From: Acinetobacter harbinensis
GTDB taxonomy: Bacteria; Pseudomonadota; Gammaproteobacteria; Pseudomonadales; Moraxellaceae
Length of the DNA: 57,349 nucleotides
Direction: 5' to 3'
Assembly: GCF_000816495.1 (NCBI RefSeq)
Contig: NZ_JXBK01000001.1
Span: 648,835 to 706,183 of the forward strand
Position numbers and translations under genes: made by a program. The notes under the pieces were generated by a model. The model ran no database searches and had not been told where the DNA came from. It saw only the letters and a list, made by a program, of their open reading frames with translations. Shown here piece after piece: positions 30,900-39,787 of the stretch. Positions within the stretch are counted from its first letter, which is position 1; each line of letters starts with the position of its first letter.

Positions 30900-31175
30900 C
30901 TAATCCATAACATGGCCGCTGGTAAAATAACGTGCCAGCGCGGCAGTGGACACAAAACCCAGCATCGCCACCAATAAAGCACCTTCAAAGACTGAGGCGC
31001 TGGCCCAATAAATACCCAACACCACAATCAAACAGGTGGCATTGAGAAATAACGTATCGAGCGCTAACAGACGATCGACAATAGAAGGGCCCATCACCAA
31101 ACGAACCAAACAAAGCAACATAGAAACGGTAATGGCCAGCATACAAATACCAAGGGCATAAGGTAAAATGCTCAT
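30900..31175 (-). CDS. mnhF: Cation/proton antiporter subunit F (MnhF/PhaF type)
   Basis: This small hydrophobic subunit of 91 residues has three membrane helices. The conserved core LVRLVMGPSIVDRLLALDTLFLNATC is typical of MnhF/PhaF. The ATG overlaps the mnhE stop by four bases (ATGA), so translation is coupled. It is required for assembly or stability of the antiporter in studied members. Confidence 0.93.
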   Translation of the reverse strand: MSILPYALGICMLAITVSMLLCLVRLVMGPSIVDRLLALDTLFLNATCLIVVLGIYWASASVFEGALLVAMLGFVSTAALARYFTSGHVMD

Positions 31176-31693
31176 TGCTGTTCTCCTAATGGCACATTAA
31201 AAATTTGCATCAATGGGCGTTCATAACGATTTTTAATGTCTTGAATATCGAGCTCTGCATTGTCACTACTGAGAGCATGTACCAAAATATCACCACGATC
31301 TTGATCGATGCCTGCACTGACAGTGCCTGGTGTGGTGGTAATGATCATGGCCAATAATACATTGACCTGTTCATGTTGCGAGTCCAGCGGAACGCGGAAC
31401 CATTTCGGTTGTAAGTTGCGCGTTGGGCCCAGCACCAATTTGGCCACTTTGACATTGCAGACAATAATATCCCACAGCACCACCACAAATAATTTTAACG
31501 CTGCTCGCCAATCAATATTGGGTGTACTGGTGAGAAAAGGATCGACTAAGCGTGGAATGAATACCGCCAGTAGTGCCGCCATCAGTAGCGTTGCTGCATC
31601 TAAACTGTGTGCCAGCATGATCCAACTGAGCGCCACAAGAATTGACACCACCGGATGCGGTAACCACGTTTGCCAAAACGCTATTTTTTGCAT
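31172..31693 (-). CDS. mnhE: Cation/proton antiporter subunit E (MnhE/PhaE type)
   Basis: This 173-residue membrane subunit carries the family stretch VVLWDIIVCNVKVAKLVLGPTRNLQPKW and, near the end, LLAMIITTTPGTVSAGIDQDRGDILVHALS. A much longer open frame extends to 31903 but runs through mnhD. The ATG at 31693, one base after the mnhD stop codon (31695-31697), is the likely start. mnhF overlaps its end by four bases. Confidence 0.92.
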   Translation of the reverse strand: MQKIAFWQTWLPHPVVSILVALSWIMLAHSLDAATLLMAALLAVFIPRLVDPFLTSTPNIDWRAALKLFVVVLWDIIVCNVKVAKLVLGPTRNLQPKWFRVPLDSQHEQVNVLLAMIITTTPGTVSAGIDQDRGDILVHALSSDNAELDIQDIKNRYERPLMQIFNVPLGEQQ

Positions 31694-31694
31694 A

Positions 31695-33500
31695 TTACGG
31701 CTCCACTGGTTTAAGTTGCGCATCATCAGCGTGTATAGGCTGCGAGGTATGTTGTTCAATCTGCCGGTGTTTATAGGGTGAAATATGCTCACCGTGTAGA
31801 GTGTTGTTAGAAATAATATACGGAATGAGCGCTGCATTTGGATCGATTGTTTCACCGCCATATTGGGTTTCAGGCAGGTTTTCCGGATCGTACGGTTGCA
31901 CACTAATCACTTGGTTGAGATTATCTTGTTTTAAGATACTGCGCTCATATAAATCCTGTTTTTGTATTTGTGCCGCAGTTTGAAACATATACTGTTGGAT
32001 TGGACCGGCACAGACGCTATAGAGCACCAAGCCTGTCAGCAACAGATAGACGGTTGTGTCATTGCGTGCTGGTGCCTGCTCAGGTAAACCTTGATACAGC
32101 TTAAATTCAGCGCTCTCTGGATTGACTTTTGGTTTGGTGGCGCGCCAAAACAGAATAAAACCAATGCGCGTAAAGGCCAAAATGCTGAGTAAACTGACGA
32201 TTAATAAGGTCGCAATAATCAATCCTTGATGCGGCGAGCCTGCTGTGGCTTGTAAGATAAACACTTTGCCCAAAAAACCACTAAAGGGTGGTAAGCCAGC
32301 CATAATCAGCGCAATCAGTAAAAACACCAACGACAGTATTTTATGTTGCTTCATCTGCGGTGAAACTTGAAAATGGTCTTTAAATGCTCCGCGCTGTGAG
32401 GTAATCCAACCGGCGACCAGATAAAATACTGCGCCAATTAAGGTGCTGTGCACCAAATAATATAAAGCCGCGGCCCATGCCAAGGTGTTAAACAATGAGA
32501 TGGCAATCAGCAAGGTGCCAATGGAAGATAAAATCATAAAGCCGACAAAACGGCGTAAGCGTTCTGCACCAATGGCACCAATCACGCCATACACGGAGGT
32601 GATTAACCCCAACGGCAGTAAACAACTGACCAAAATGGCGTGGCTTAAATCATCGCTAAAAACTGTGCCATTAATCCGTAAAATGGCATAAATACCCACT
32701 TTGGTCATAATGGTGAACATGGCTGCCACCGGCGTGGTGGCCACGGCATAGGTTTTGGGCAACCAAAAGCCCAAAGGCAGCATAGCGGCTTTAATCCCAA
32801 ACACCACCAGCAGCAATAAGCCGCCAGCCACGGCAAGTTTATGTTGATCGGGTTCTAAGAGGGGAATTAAACGCGCCACATCGACCATATTTAAGCTGCC
32901 GACACTGCCATAAATCATGCCTAAGCCAATCAAAAACAGTGCAGAAGCCAATAAATTGATGGTGACATAATGAATGCCGAGTTGGAAACGTGCTTTGCCT
33001 TGGCCATGCACCAACAAGACATATGAGGCCATCAATAAGATTTCAAAAAATACAAATAAGTTAAATAAATCGCCAGTTAAAAATGCACCGCATAGACCCA
33101 TTAACAATAGATGGAACATGACATGAAAATAACGGCCACGCGCATCCCAATCTGAGCTTGCAAACCATAAAATAATGCTGGCAAGGCTATAGGTGAGCAC
33201 CAACATCAGTGCAGACAACTGATCTAGCACCAATACAATCCCAAAAGGCGCAGACCACTCCCCTAAATTGTAGACCGTAATGTGCCCTGTACTGGCCGAA
33301 ATCAGATACAGCAGTGCGGTGCTTAACCCTAAAACACATGAGACATAACTGATGCCGCGGCGCCAAGGTTGACGCCAATCGTGTGATAAGGCCGTTGCGC
33401 CGGGGTTGCCCAACAGCACCAATAAAAAAGCAGTAAACGCTGGAATTAGGATACTAAAAATAGGGCTATGCGCAGTCCAAAATTGGATGACAGCATTCAT
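31695..33500 (-). CDS. mnhD: Cation/proton antiporter subunit D (MnhD/PhaD type)
   Basis: This is a 14-helix subunit related to the proton-pumping subunits NuoM/NuoN of complex I. At 601 residues it is longer than usual (about 500). Key stretches include SYVLLVHGQGKARFQLG, FGIKAAMLPLGFWLPKTYAVATTPVAAMF, and LVHSTLIGAVFYL. A hydrophilic tail of about 100 residues, rich in Gln, Pro and Asn, follows the last helix and is unusual. Its start overlaps the mnhC stop by one base (TAATG). Confidence 0.94.
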   Translation of the reverse strand: MNAVIQFWTAHSPIFSILIPAFTAFLLVLLGNPGATALSHDWRQPWRRGISYVSCVLGLSTALLYLISASTGHITVYNLGEWSAPFGIVLVLDQLSALMLVLTYSLASIILWFASSDWDARGRYFHVMFHLLLMGLCGAFLTGDLFNLFVFFEILLMASYVLLVHGQGKARFQLGIHYVTINLLASALFLIGLGMIYGSVGSLNMVDVARLIPLLEPDQHKLAVAGGLLLLVVFGIKAAMLPLGFWLPKTYAVATTPVAAMFTIMTKVGIYAILRINGTVFSDDLSHAILVSCLLPLGLITSVYGVIGAIGAERLRRFVGFMILSSIGTLLIAISLFNTLAWAAALYYLVHSTLIGAVFYLVAGWITSQRGAFKDHFQVSPQMKQHKILSLVFLLIALIMAGLPPFSGFLGKVFILQATAGSPHQGLIIATLLIVSLLSILAFTRIGFILFWRATKPKVNPESAEFKLYQGLPEQAPARNDTTVYLLLTGLVLYSVCAGPIQQYMFQTAAQIQKQDLYERSILKQDNLNQVISVQPYDPENLPETQYGGETIDPNAALIPYIISNNTLHGEHISPYKHRQIEQHTSQPIHADDAQLKPVEP

Positions 33501-33865
33501 TAAGGCTCATCCTCACGCGGGTCAATCGCGGTAATGTTTTCTTTAGAATCGACATGGTCGGTGCCGCTTTCATAGCGGCTGCGCAGTGCCAGTTGCACAA
33601 TAAAAGCCGTAGTGGCAAAACCAATCACAATGGCTGTTAACACCAAGGCTTGTGGCAAAGGGTCAGTGGCCTTGGTGGTTTCAGTCAATACGGCGGGCGC
33701 ATTCACTTGAATGCGTCCCATGGCAAACAAAAATAAGTTGACCGCATAGCCAATCATCGCCAGACCCAACACCACAGGAAAAGTACGAGCACGTAATATG
33801 AGATAAATGCCCGTAGCAATCAGTAAGCCGATAGCAGAGGCCAATAAAAATTCAAGACTAATCAT
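33500..33865 (-). CDS. mnhC: Cation/proton antiporter subunit C (MnhC/PhaC type)
   Basis: This 121-residue membrane subunit is homologous to NuoK of complex I and has three helices. The stretch PVVLGLAMIGYAVNLFLFAMG and the loop DPLPQALVLTAIVIGFATTAF are typical of MnhC. A hydrophilic tail ends the protein. It overlaps mnhAB at its start (ATGA) and mnhD at its end, showing close translational coupling. Confidence 0.95.
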   Translation of the reverse strand: MISLEFLLASAIGLLIATGIYLILRARTFPVVLGLAMIGYAVNLFLFAMGRIQVNAPAVLTETTKATDPLPQALVLTAIVIGFATTAFIVQLALRSRYESGTDHVDSKENITAIDPREDEP

Positions 33866-36708
33866 GAAACATCCTCTTTCAGCACGGGACCGGCCATACT
33901 GGAGTGACGTGAATCGCCGAGTACCGAGATCATCAGCATGGTCGCACCGACCACGGTGACATAAACCCCGACATCAAACAGTGCAGCCGAAGCCAAGTGC
34001 ATTTCACCCAAAATCGGTGGCGAAATATAGATGTGTGCGCTGGTTAAAAAAGGTCGTCCCCATAACCAAGCGGCTAAACCGGTACATCCGGCAATGACTA
34101 AACCGCTGCCAATCCAAATTTCGTATAAACGACCCGATTTGGCTTTGAGTAGTTGTTCGGCTTGATCTTGACCTAGTGCAATATATTGAATCAGCAGTGC
34201 CAATGCGGTAATTAAACCGGCAATAAATCCACCGCCGGGTAAGTTGTGTCCGCGCAAGAAAATATACAGGCTAACCACCAAGGCCAAGGGCAAGACCCAC
34301 GACGCGGTAATTCTGAACATCAGCGGGGAGGGGTTAAAACGATAGGTTAAACCGGGGGTAATGGTGGTGCCATGTGCACGCATGCCATCCATTAAACACA
34401 AGGTGCCCAGTGCGGCAATACCCAACACCGTGATTTCACCAAAGGTATCGAAGCCACGGAAATCGACCAAAATCACATTCACCACGTTGGTGCCGCCGCC
34501 CAGTGGAATGGATTGCTGCATGAAGAACCATGAGATTGAATTGTGATCACGGGTTAAGATGAGCCAGCTAATCCAACCGATGCCGAGTCCGCCACCAATG
34601 GCAATGAGTGCATCGCGCCAGCGCCGTGAAATACTTGATTCATAAGGCGTCAACTGCGGTAATAAAGACAAGCTCATTAACAATAAAACGGTGGTCACCA
34701 CATCGACTGTAATTTGAGTCAGTGCTAAATCGGGCGCCGACAAGGTCACAAACACCATGGTCACCACCAGACCGACGGCACCACTGATCAGTACTGCTTT
34801 AATGCGCTCATGATGAAACCATAACATCATCCAACAGGCACTAAACAGTAACAGCCACAGTACGATGGCAATCGCTGGCGCATGGGTTAGCTCGCGCGTT
34901 CCGGTGCTTAAACCTTGGTTAAACAGCGGAATACTCAGCAGCGCACCGGTAAACAAAACAATCCACATTAAATAGTTTTGTAATGAGCCATTTTCAGTTT
35001 TGCGTTTGATTTTTCGAGAGATCAACAATAACTGCTTTAAAAATAATTCGAATAAAATTTTGCCTTGCAGTTTGCCTAAGTTGCGGTCTAGATCAATCTC
35101 ACGAAGTTTGCCATTTTTAGCCAATATGAAATACAGCAGCAGGCCGCCGCCAATGGCAATCAGGCTCATGACCAATGGCCCGTTAAAACCATGCCAAAGG
35201 GCTAAATGTACGCCAGAGAAATCGGTGATTTGCGTGCTGGCACGGGTACTGGCATTGACAATCGGTTCTACTAAAAGTGCAGGTGCAATACCGACTAAAA
35301 TACACAGTGTGGCCAAAATAGTGGCCGGTGCGCGCATACCAAAAGCCGGTTCATGTGCCTCTTTATTCGGAACTTGTAGGCCAATCGGGCCATCAAAAAA
35401 CACGCCATGTACCAAACGAATGGAATAGGTGACGGCAAATACGCCGGCCAATGTGGCCAAGATCGCTGCAAAAATCAGTACTGGCCCTGACAGATTGGCC
35501 ACCAATTCGGTAAAAAACATCTCTTTAGATAGAAAACCATTGGTCAGCGGTACGCCGGCCATCGCGGCTGCGGTGATCATGGTCAGTGTGGCGGTAAAGG
35601 GTAATAATTGCCACAACCCACTGAGTTTACGTAAATCACGGGTACCCGTTTCATGGTCGATGATACCGGCAATCATAAACAAGGCCGCTTTAAAAGTGGC
35701 ATGATTAATAATATGGAAAATTGCCGCAGCAATCGCCAACGGTGAGCCAATGCCCAATAAACACACAATCAGACCCAAATGACTGATGGTGGAGTAGGCC
35801 AAGAGGCCTTTTAAATCTTCTTTGAAAATGGCAAAAAAGGCGGCCATCACAAAGGTCAACAGCCCCACAAAGGTCACAATATTATGATACAGCGCCGCAC
35901 CGACAAAAATCGGCGATAAGCGCGCCAGCAAGAAAATACCGGCTTTCACCATGGTGGCGGAATGCAGATACGCCGACACCGGTGTGGGCGCGGCCATGGC
36001 ATTGGGCAGCCAAAAATGAAATGGGAACTGGGCACTTTTGGTAAATGCCCCGACTAAAATTAACAGCAAGGTGGGGACAAACAAACTGTGCTGTTGAATC
36101 AGCGCACCCATCGTTAAAATTTGATCAATTTGATAAGTGCCGGTAATTTGACCGAGCAGAATAAAACCACCCAGCATGGCCAACCCCCCCATACCGGTGA
36201 TGGTCAGTGCCATACGCGAACCGCGCTGCGCTGCTTCGTAATTGCTCCAGTACCCGACCAAAAGAAAGGATGAAATACTGGTGAGTTCCCAAAAAATACT
36301 CAGAATAATTAAATTATTTGACAGCGAAATGCCCAGCATGGCGGTCATGAATAACATCAGCAACAGATAGAGCTTACTGAGTGAATTTTTGGGACTTAAA
36401 TAATAATAGGTATAGATGTAAATGAGTGTGCCGATGCCGGTAATCAGTAGCGAAAACAGCAGACCTAATGCATCCAGTCGGAAACTTAAATGAATACCGA
36501 GTTGCGGTAACCATGGCCAACTTTGCAGGATGACGGCGCCATTAAACACTGCTTTGGCTTGGGTTAACAACAGAATCAGACTACTGAGACTGACTGCAAT
36601 TGCCCCTAAAGCCGTTGCTCCGCGCGAAAATTTCTTCAGCCACGAAACAAGCGCAGTGCCAAGTATTAACGGTAACAATATAATAATCGGTAGCACACTT
36701 ATATCCAT
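33862..36708 (-). CDS. mnhA: Fused cation/proton antiporter subunits A and B (MnhAB/PhaAB type)
   Basis: This 948-residue protein has about 20 membrane helices. The N-terminal two-thirds is the large subunit A, related to NuoL, with WELTSISSFLLVGYW, FPFHFWLPNAMAAPTPVSAYLHSATMVKAGIFL and LAYSTISHLGLI. The C-terminal quarter is the MnhB domain, with GHNLPGGGFIAGLITALALL. Fused AB proteins are found in the Pha-type (group 2) systems. It is the first gene of the six-gene operon mnhAB-C-D-E-F-G. The complex is predicted to support pH and salt tolerance in the inner membrane. Confidence 0.95.
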   Translation of the reverse strand: MDISVLPIIILLPLILGTALVSWLKKFSRGATALGAIAVSLSSLILLLTQAKAVFNGAVILQSWPWLPQLGIHLSFRLDALGLLFSLLITGIGTLIYIYTYYYLSPKNSLSKLYLLLMLFMTAMLGISLSNNLIILSIFWELTSISSFLLVGYWSNYEAAQRGSRMALTITGMGGLAMLGGFILLGQITGTYQIDQILTMGALIQQHSLFVPTLLLILVGAFTKSAQFPFHFWLPNAMAAPTPVSAYLHSATMVKAGIFLLARLSPIFVGAALYHNIVTFVGLLTFVMAAFFAIFKEDLKGLLAYSTISHLGLIVCLLGIGSPLAIAAAIFHIINHATFKAALFMIAGIIDHETGTRDLRKLSGLWQLLPFTATLTMITAAAMAGVPLTNGFLSKEMFFTELVANLSGPVLIFAAILATLAGVFAVTYSIRLVHGVFFDGPIGLQVPNKEAHEPAFGMRAPATILATLCILVGIAPALLVEPIVNASTRASTQITDFSGVHLALWHGFNGPLVMSLIAIGGGLLLYFILAKNGKLREIDLDRNLGKLQGKILFELFLKQLLLISRKIKRKTENGSLQNYLMWIVLFTGALLSIPLFNQGLSTGTRELTHAPAIAIVLWLLLFSACWMMLWFHHERIKAVLISGAVGLVVTMVFVTLSAPDLALTQITVDVVTTVLLLMSLSLLPQLTPYESSISRRWRDALIAIGGGLGIGWISWLILTRDHNSISWFFMQQSIPLGGGTNVVNVILVDFRGFDTFGEITVLGIAALGTLCLMDGMRAHGTTITPGLTYRFNPSPLMFRITASWVLPLALVVSLYIFLRGHNLPGGGFIAGLITALALLIQYIALGQDQAEQLLKAKSGRLYEIWIGSGLVIAGCTGLAAWLWGRPFLTSAHIYISPPILGEMHLASAALFDVGVYVTVVGATMLMISVLGDSRHSSMAGPVLKEDVS

Positions 36709-37248
36709 TATCGTGAATTAGGTTGAGTTAATCACCTAAAGATGAATGTGGTCTGTTCAAGCATTACTGGAGCATAAAAAGCATCCATACTTTCAAGCGT
36801 TGAAAGTTAACTTGAATTAAAAATAGTGAAAGACAAGCTGTGTTGCGCAACTTGTAAAAGTCATCCTAAAATCGGATTTTACTATAAGATTTTGAATATC
36901 ACTGATTTTATTACAGGAATAAAACAACAGCAATCAGTTTAGGCGCAGTGCATGATTATACCCTTAACCGGACGAAGTGGCCGTAGAGTGTTTAACCAAA
37001 TAAAAACCGCAGCAGTATGACTTAAATCTTAACATTGTTTTTGAGCTGAAATGGCCTTTAACTTAAAGCCGGATGTCCAGACTGGCGGTGCGCTTGCCGT
37101 AAATGCCTACATACATGAAGCAGATGGCGTATCATGGGCTTTCGAGAACAGCGATGAACTACAGTGAAACATCAGCAAAATGCAACGCATGTTTAAGTTG
37201 AATGGCTGCAATGTTTATAAAGCTGCGACAGCATCAACGTGGCTGAAC
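36709..37248. other. Intergenic region upstream of the mnh operon
   Basis: This 540-base stretch holds the promoter region of the mnh operon (minus strand) and follows the end of the helicase gene. It contains a palindrome TAAAATC-G-GATTTTA (36867-36881) and an imperfect hairpin ACAAGCTG/CAACTTGT near 36834-36856. It also contains a 38-codon plus-strand frame (37051-37167) with coding-like codons but no ribosome binding site or recognisable motif. No full gene is supported. Confidence 0.5.
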
Positions 37249-38760
37249 TTACTTTGCCGGTGCTTGACGTAACGATAACGGCATTTTCTTTTTCAGTTGC
37301 TGCACTAAATCATAAATATGATGAATATTTAAGCTGACTTTGGCGCGGGTACAGGCCACATAAAGCAGTCTTAATTCTTCATCACTAATTTTGTGTTCTT
37401 TGTCATTGAGCTTAAATTGATAGTCATCTTCAATATGCACGCGATCCCACTCTAAGCCTTTGGCCTTATGCGCAGTGGAAATAATATAATCGCCTTGTCC
37501 AATCGGACTAATTTTGGCAAGGGCACGTTTTAATGGATCGGTGCCATGATCATCCACCAGTTTGACCAATGGCTTAATGTCACTGCCGTCATTGGTTTCA
37601 CAGTATTCATGTACGTCATGCCATGAATTAAACCATGCCAGCTCGGGCACATCGACCACACGTTTGCCTTGTTTAAGCATACTGGCAGCATCAACAAAAC
37701 GATTTAATTTAACGTGATCGGCTTGTAAGCTGACTTTGTCGCCTTGCACCAAACCGGCCAAAAGTAATTCCATGGCACGGGCATTGGTACGGCATAAAAT
37801 CGCATCGCGTTGTTTGGTGTGCGGTTTATTCACCACTTTAGAATTTAAGTTGGCATTGCCAAGCAGCGGTACAGTTTCATGCAGTGCACCCAAAATAGCG
37901 TTGGCATTTAAGGCAATTTCTTCACCAAACCGAAATGAAGTGGTGAGACGGGTTTCTGGCAATGGCAATTGCTGCATGGCATTAATGGCACCGCGCCACG
38001 CATAAATTTGTTGATGTGCATCGCCGACATAAATCACTTGGGTATTTTTTTGACGCAGTAAAATGCCCAGCATCAATGGGTCAGCATCTTGTGCTTCATC
38101 AAACAGGACATAATCGGTGGCAATGTTCGGCTCAGACAAGGCCCAGAGTTTCAGATAAATATCGTGACCAATACCCGCTTGATGATACGGATCAATTGAT
38201 TCTAACCAGCGCCGTTCAATGGCCGGATAAAGATGCAACTGTAATGCGGTAATATCATCGGGATGTAACCAGCTGGGTGCTTGCAGATGGCGCGGGGCTG
38301 GATAGCTGGAACTGGTCGAGCAAAAATAGCTGACCGCATTGGCGACCAGACTGGCCAAACGGCTTGGCATCATCACATATTTTTCATAACGTCCACCCAT
38401 CATGCGGCGTAAAGTGATGGGCGTCAGATGATATTCTTTGGCAATAAAACTTGGACTTAAGCGCGGTAGACGCAGTTTATCGGTCACGCCGCGCGGCACA
38501 CTACGAAAGGCCAGCGAGTGAAAAGTACGACAATCGACATTGCGATGGAATTTACTTTGCGCTTCACTGGCAATGGCTTTGTTAAAAGCCAAATACATGC
38601 CGCGCCGTTCAGGCATAGCCTCGCTGATCATTTGTAAGGTGGTGGTTTTACCAGTACCGGCATAGGCAATCACTTTAAAGGATTTACCCAAACGGGCGTT
38701 GTCTATGGCAATGGCTTGCTCAAGGGTGGCACTGGGCTTTTGAACGTCAGACACAGGCAT
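37249..38760 (-). CDS. UvrD-type superfamily I helicase, FBH1-like
   Basis: This is a 503-residue 3'-to-5' helicase of the UvrD/Rep superfamily. Motif I is AYAGTGKTTTL (32-42), motif II is LFDEAQDADPLM, motif III is YVGDAHQQIYAWRGA, and motifs V and VI are STAHKAKGLEWD and LLYVACTRAK. The segment YLAFNKAIASEAQ and CRTFHSLAFR is typical of the FBH1 group, known in eukaryotes for dismantling Rad51 filaments. The F-box is absent. The longest frame begins at 38826 inside hisIE; the ATG at 38760 is used here. It lies directly after hisIE with a few bases between, so it may be co-transcribed. Its job in the cell is unknown. Confidence 0.85.
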   Translation of the reverse strand: MPVSDVQKPSATLEQAIAIDNARLGKSFKVIAYAGTGKTTTLQMISEAMPERRGMYLAFNKAIASEAQSKFHRNVDCRTFHSLAFRSVPRGVTDKLRLPRLSPSFIAKEYHLTPITLRRMMGGRYEKYVMMPSRLASLVANAVSYFCSTSSSYPAPRHLQAPSWLHPDDITALQLHLYPAIERRWLESIDPYHQAGIGHDIYLKLWALSEPNIATDYVLFDEAQDADPLMLGILLRQKNTQVIYVGDAHQQIYAWRGAINAMQQLPLPETRLTTSFRFGEEIALNANAILGALHETVPLLGNANLNSKVVNKPHTKQRDAILCRTNARAMELLLAGLVQGDKVSLQADHVKLNRFVDAASMLKQGKRVVDVPELAWFNSWHDVHEYCETNDGSDIKPLVKLVDDHGTDPLKRALAKISPIGQGDYIISTAHKAKGLEWDRVHIEDDYQFKLNDKEHKISDEELRLLYVACTRAKVSLNIHHIYDLVQQLKKKMPLSLRQAPAK

Positions 38761-38764
38761 CAAC

Positions 38765-39553
38765 TTAATTTGAACGACTGGCTTTTTCAACCAAGCCCGA
38801 TAAGCCTTGGCGACGCGCCAACTCATTTAAAATTAATTGCGGTTCAAGGTCAAAATACCCAAGCATAACAATGGTGTGAAACCAAAGGTCAGCCACTTCA
38901 TAAATCAAATCGTTTTTATGGTCTTCATGTGCCTCAGCTTTAAAATCTTTGGCGGCAATCACGGTTTCAAAGCTTTCTTCACCGACTTTTTCTAAAATTT
39001 TATTTAAGCCTGTGTGATAGAGTTTAGCCACATAAGAGGATTCAGCAGTGGCATGTTTACGCTCGGCCATCATTTGTCCTAAATAGCTTAAAACATCCAC
39101 TTGTTCCGCTTGTGCGGTGGAAGTATTCATCATTGCAGTATGACGATTAACCGGTTTTTGCGTATAGATATCGCTCGGGTCTTTAAGCTGTGCATCGACA
39201 ATTTCCCAGCCATGGGTGGTCAATTTACGATAAAAACATGACTCACGGCCGGTATGACAAGCGATGCCGCCATGTTGCTCAATCTGTAACACAATGACGT
39301 CGGCATCACAGTCCAAACGAATTTCATGCACTGTTTGAAAGTGCCCTGATTCTTCGCCTTTATGCCAGAGTTTCTGCCGTGAACGGGAAAAGTAAACTGC
39401 TTGATTTTTTTGTGCAGTTAGCGTCAGTGCCTCACGATTCATCCACGCCACCATTAATATCCGGCCGCTTTGATGATGCTGAGCAATGGCAGGAATGAGT
39501 CCTTGTTCGTTAAATTTTACTTCATCGAGCCATTGCAGATTGTTCATACGCAT
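38765..39553 (-). CDS. hisIE: Bifunctional HisIE: phosphoribosyl-AMP cyclohydrolase / phosphoribosyl-ATP pyrophosphatase
   Basis: This enzyme catalyses steps two and three of histidine synthesis. The N-terminal HisI domain (about residues 1-115) has [21 protein letters not shown] and [20 protein letters not shown], with metal-binding Asp and Cys residues. A linker joins it to the HisE domain (about 150-255), with [11 protein letters not shown] and [18 protein letters not shown]. The 262 residues agree with a fusion. No other his genes are next to it, so the pathway is scattered. The helicase gene starts a few bases downstream. Confidence 0.95.
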   Translation of the reverse strand: MRMNNLQWLDEVKFNEQGLIPAIAQHHQSGRILMVAWMNREALTLTAQKNQAVYFSRSRQKLWHKGEESGHFQTVHEIRLDCDADVIVLQIEQHGGIACHTGRESCFYRKLTTHGWEIVDAQLKDPSDIYTQKPVNRHTAMMNTSTAQAEQVDVLSYLGQMMAERKHATAESSYVAKLYHTGLNKILEKVGEESFETVIAAKDFKAEAHEDHKNDLIYEVADLWFHTIVMLGYFDLEPQLILNELARRQGLSGLVEKASRSN

Positions 39554-39787
39554 TTCACCATAAATATGTTTAAAATTAAAAAAGGCAGATTAAAATCGCC
39601 GTGTTGTAGTGTACGTGATTCGTGCGGCTTTGAGAAAAAAATCTAGCCATGCGCCAAGAGCAGGTAAGGGTAGCAACACGGTTCTAGCTATTAGGGCTGA
39701 TCTATTGGCGCTATAAAACTCAAACATGCGCACAGCGCCGCCTTTTCAAGCAGCATGATGCGATTCGTTACTCATGTTTAAGTATGC

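Noticed and set aside
30433..30903. A 156-codon plus-strand frame opposite mnhG
   Set aside because: It is antisense to a clear MnhG gene with a good ribosome binding site, and its product is rich in Lys, Arg and Cys with no family signature.
31308..31781. A 157-codon plus-strand frame opposite mnhE and the end of mnhD
   Set aside because: It lies antisense to coupled antiporter genes and has no recognisable motif.
35000..35428. A 142-codon plus-strand frame opposite mnhAB
   Set aside because: Antisense shadow of a membrane protein gene; the basic product is a by-product of codon use on the other strand.
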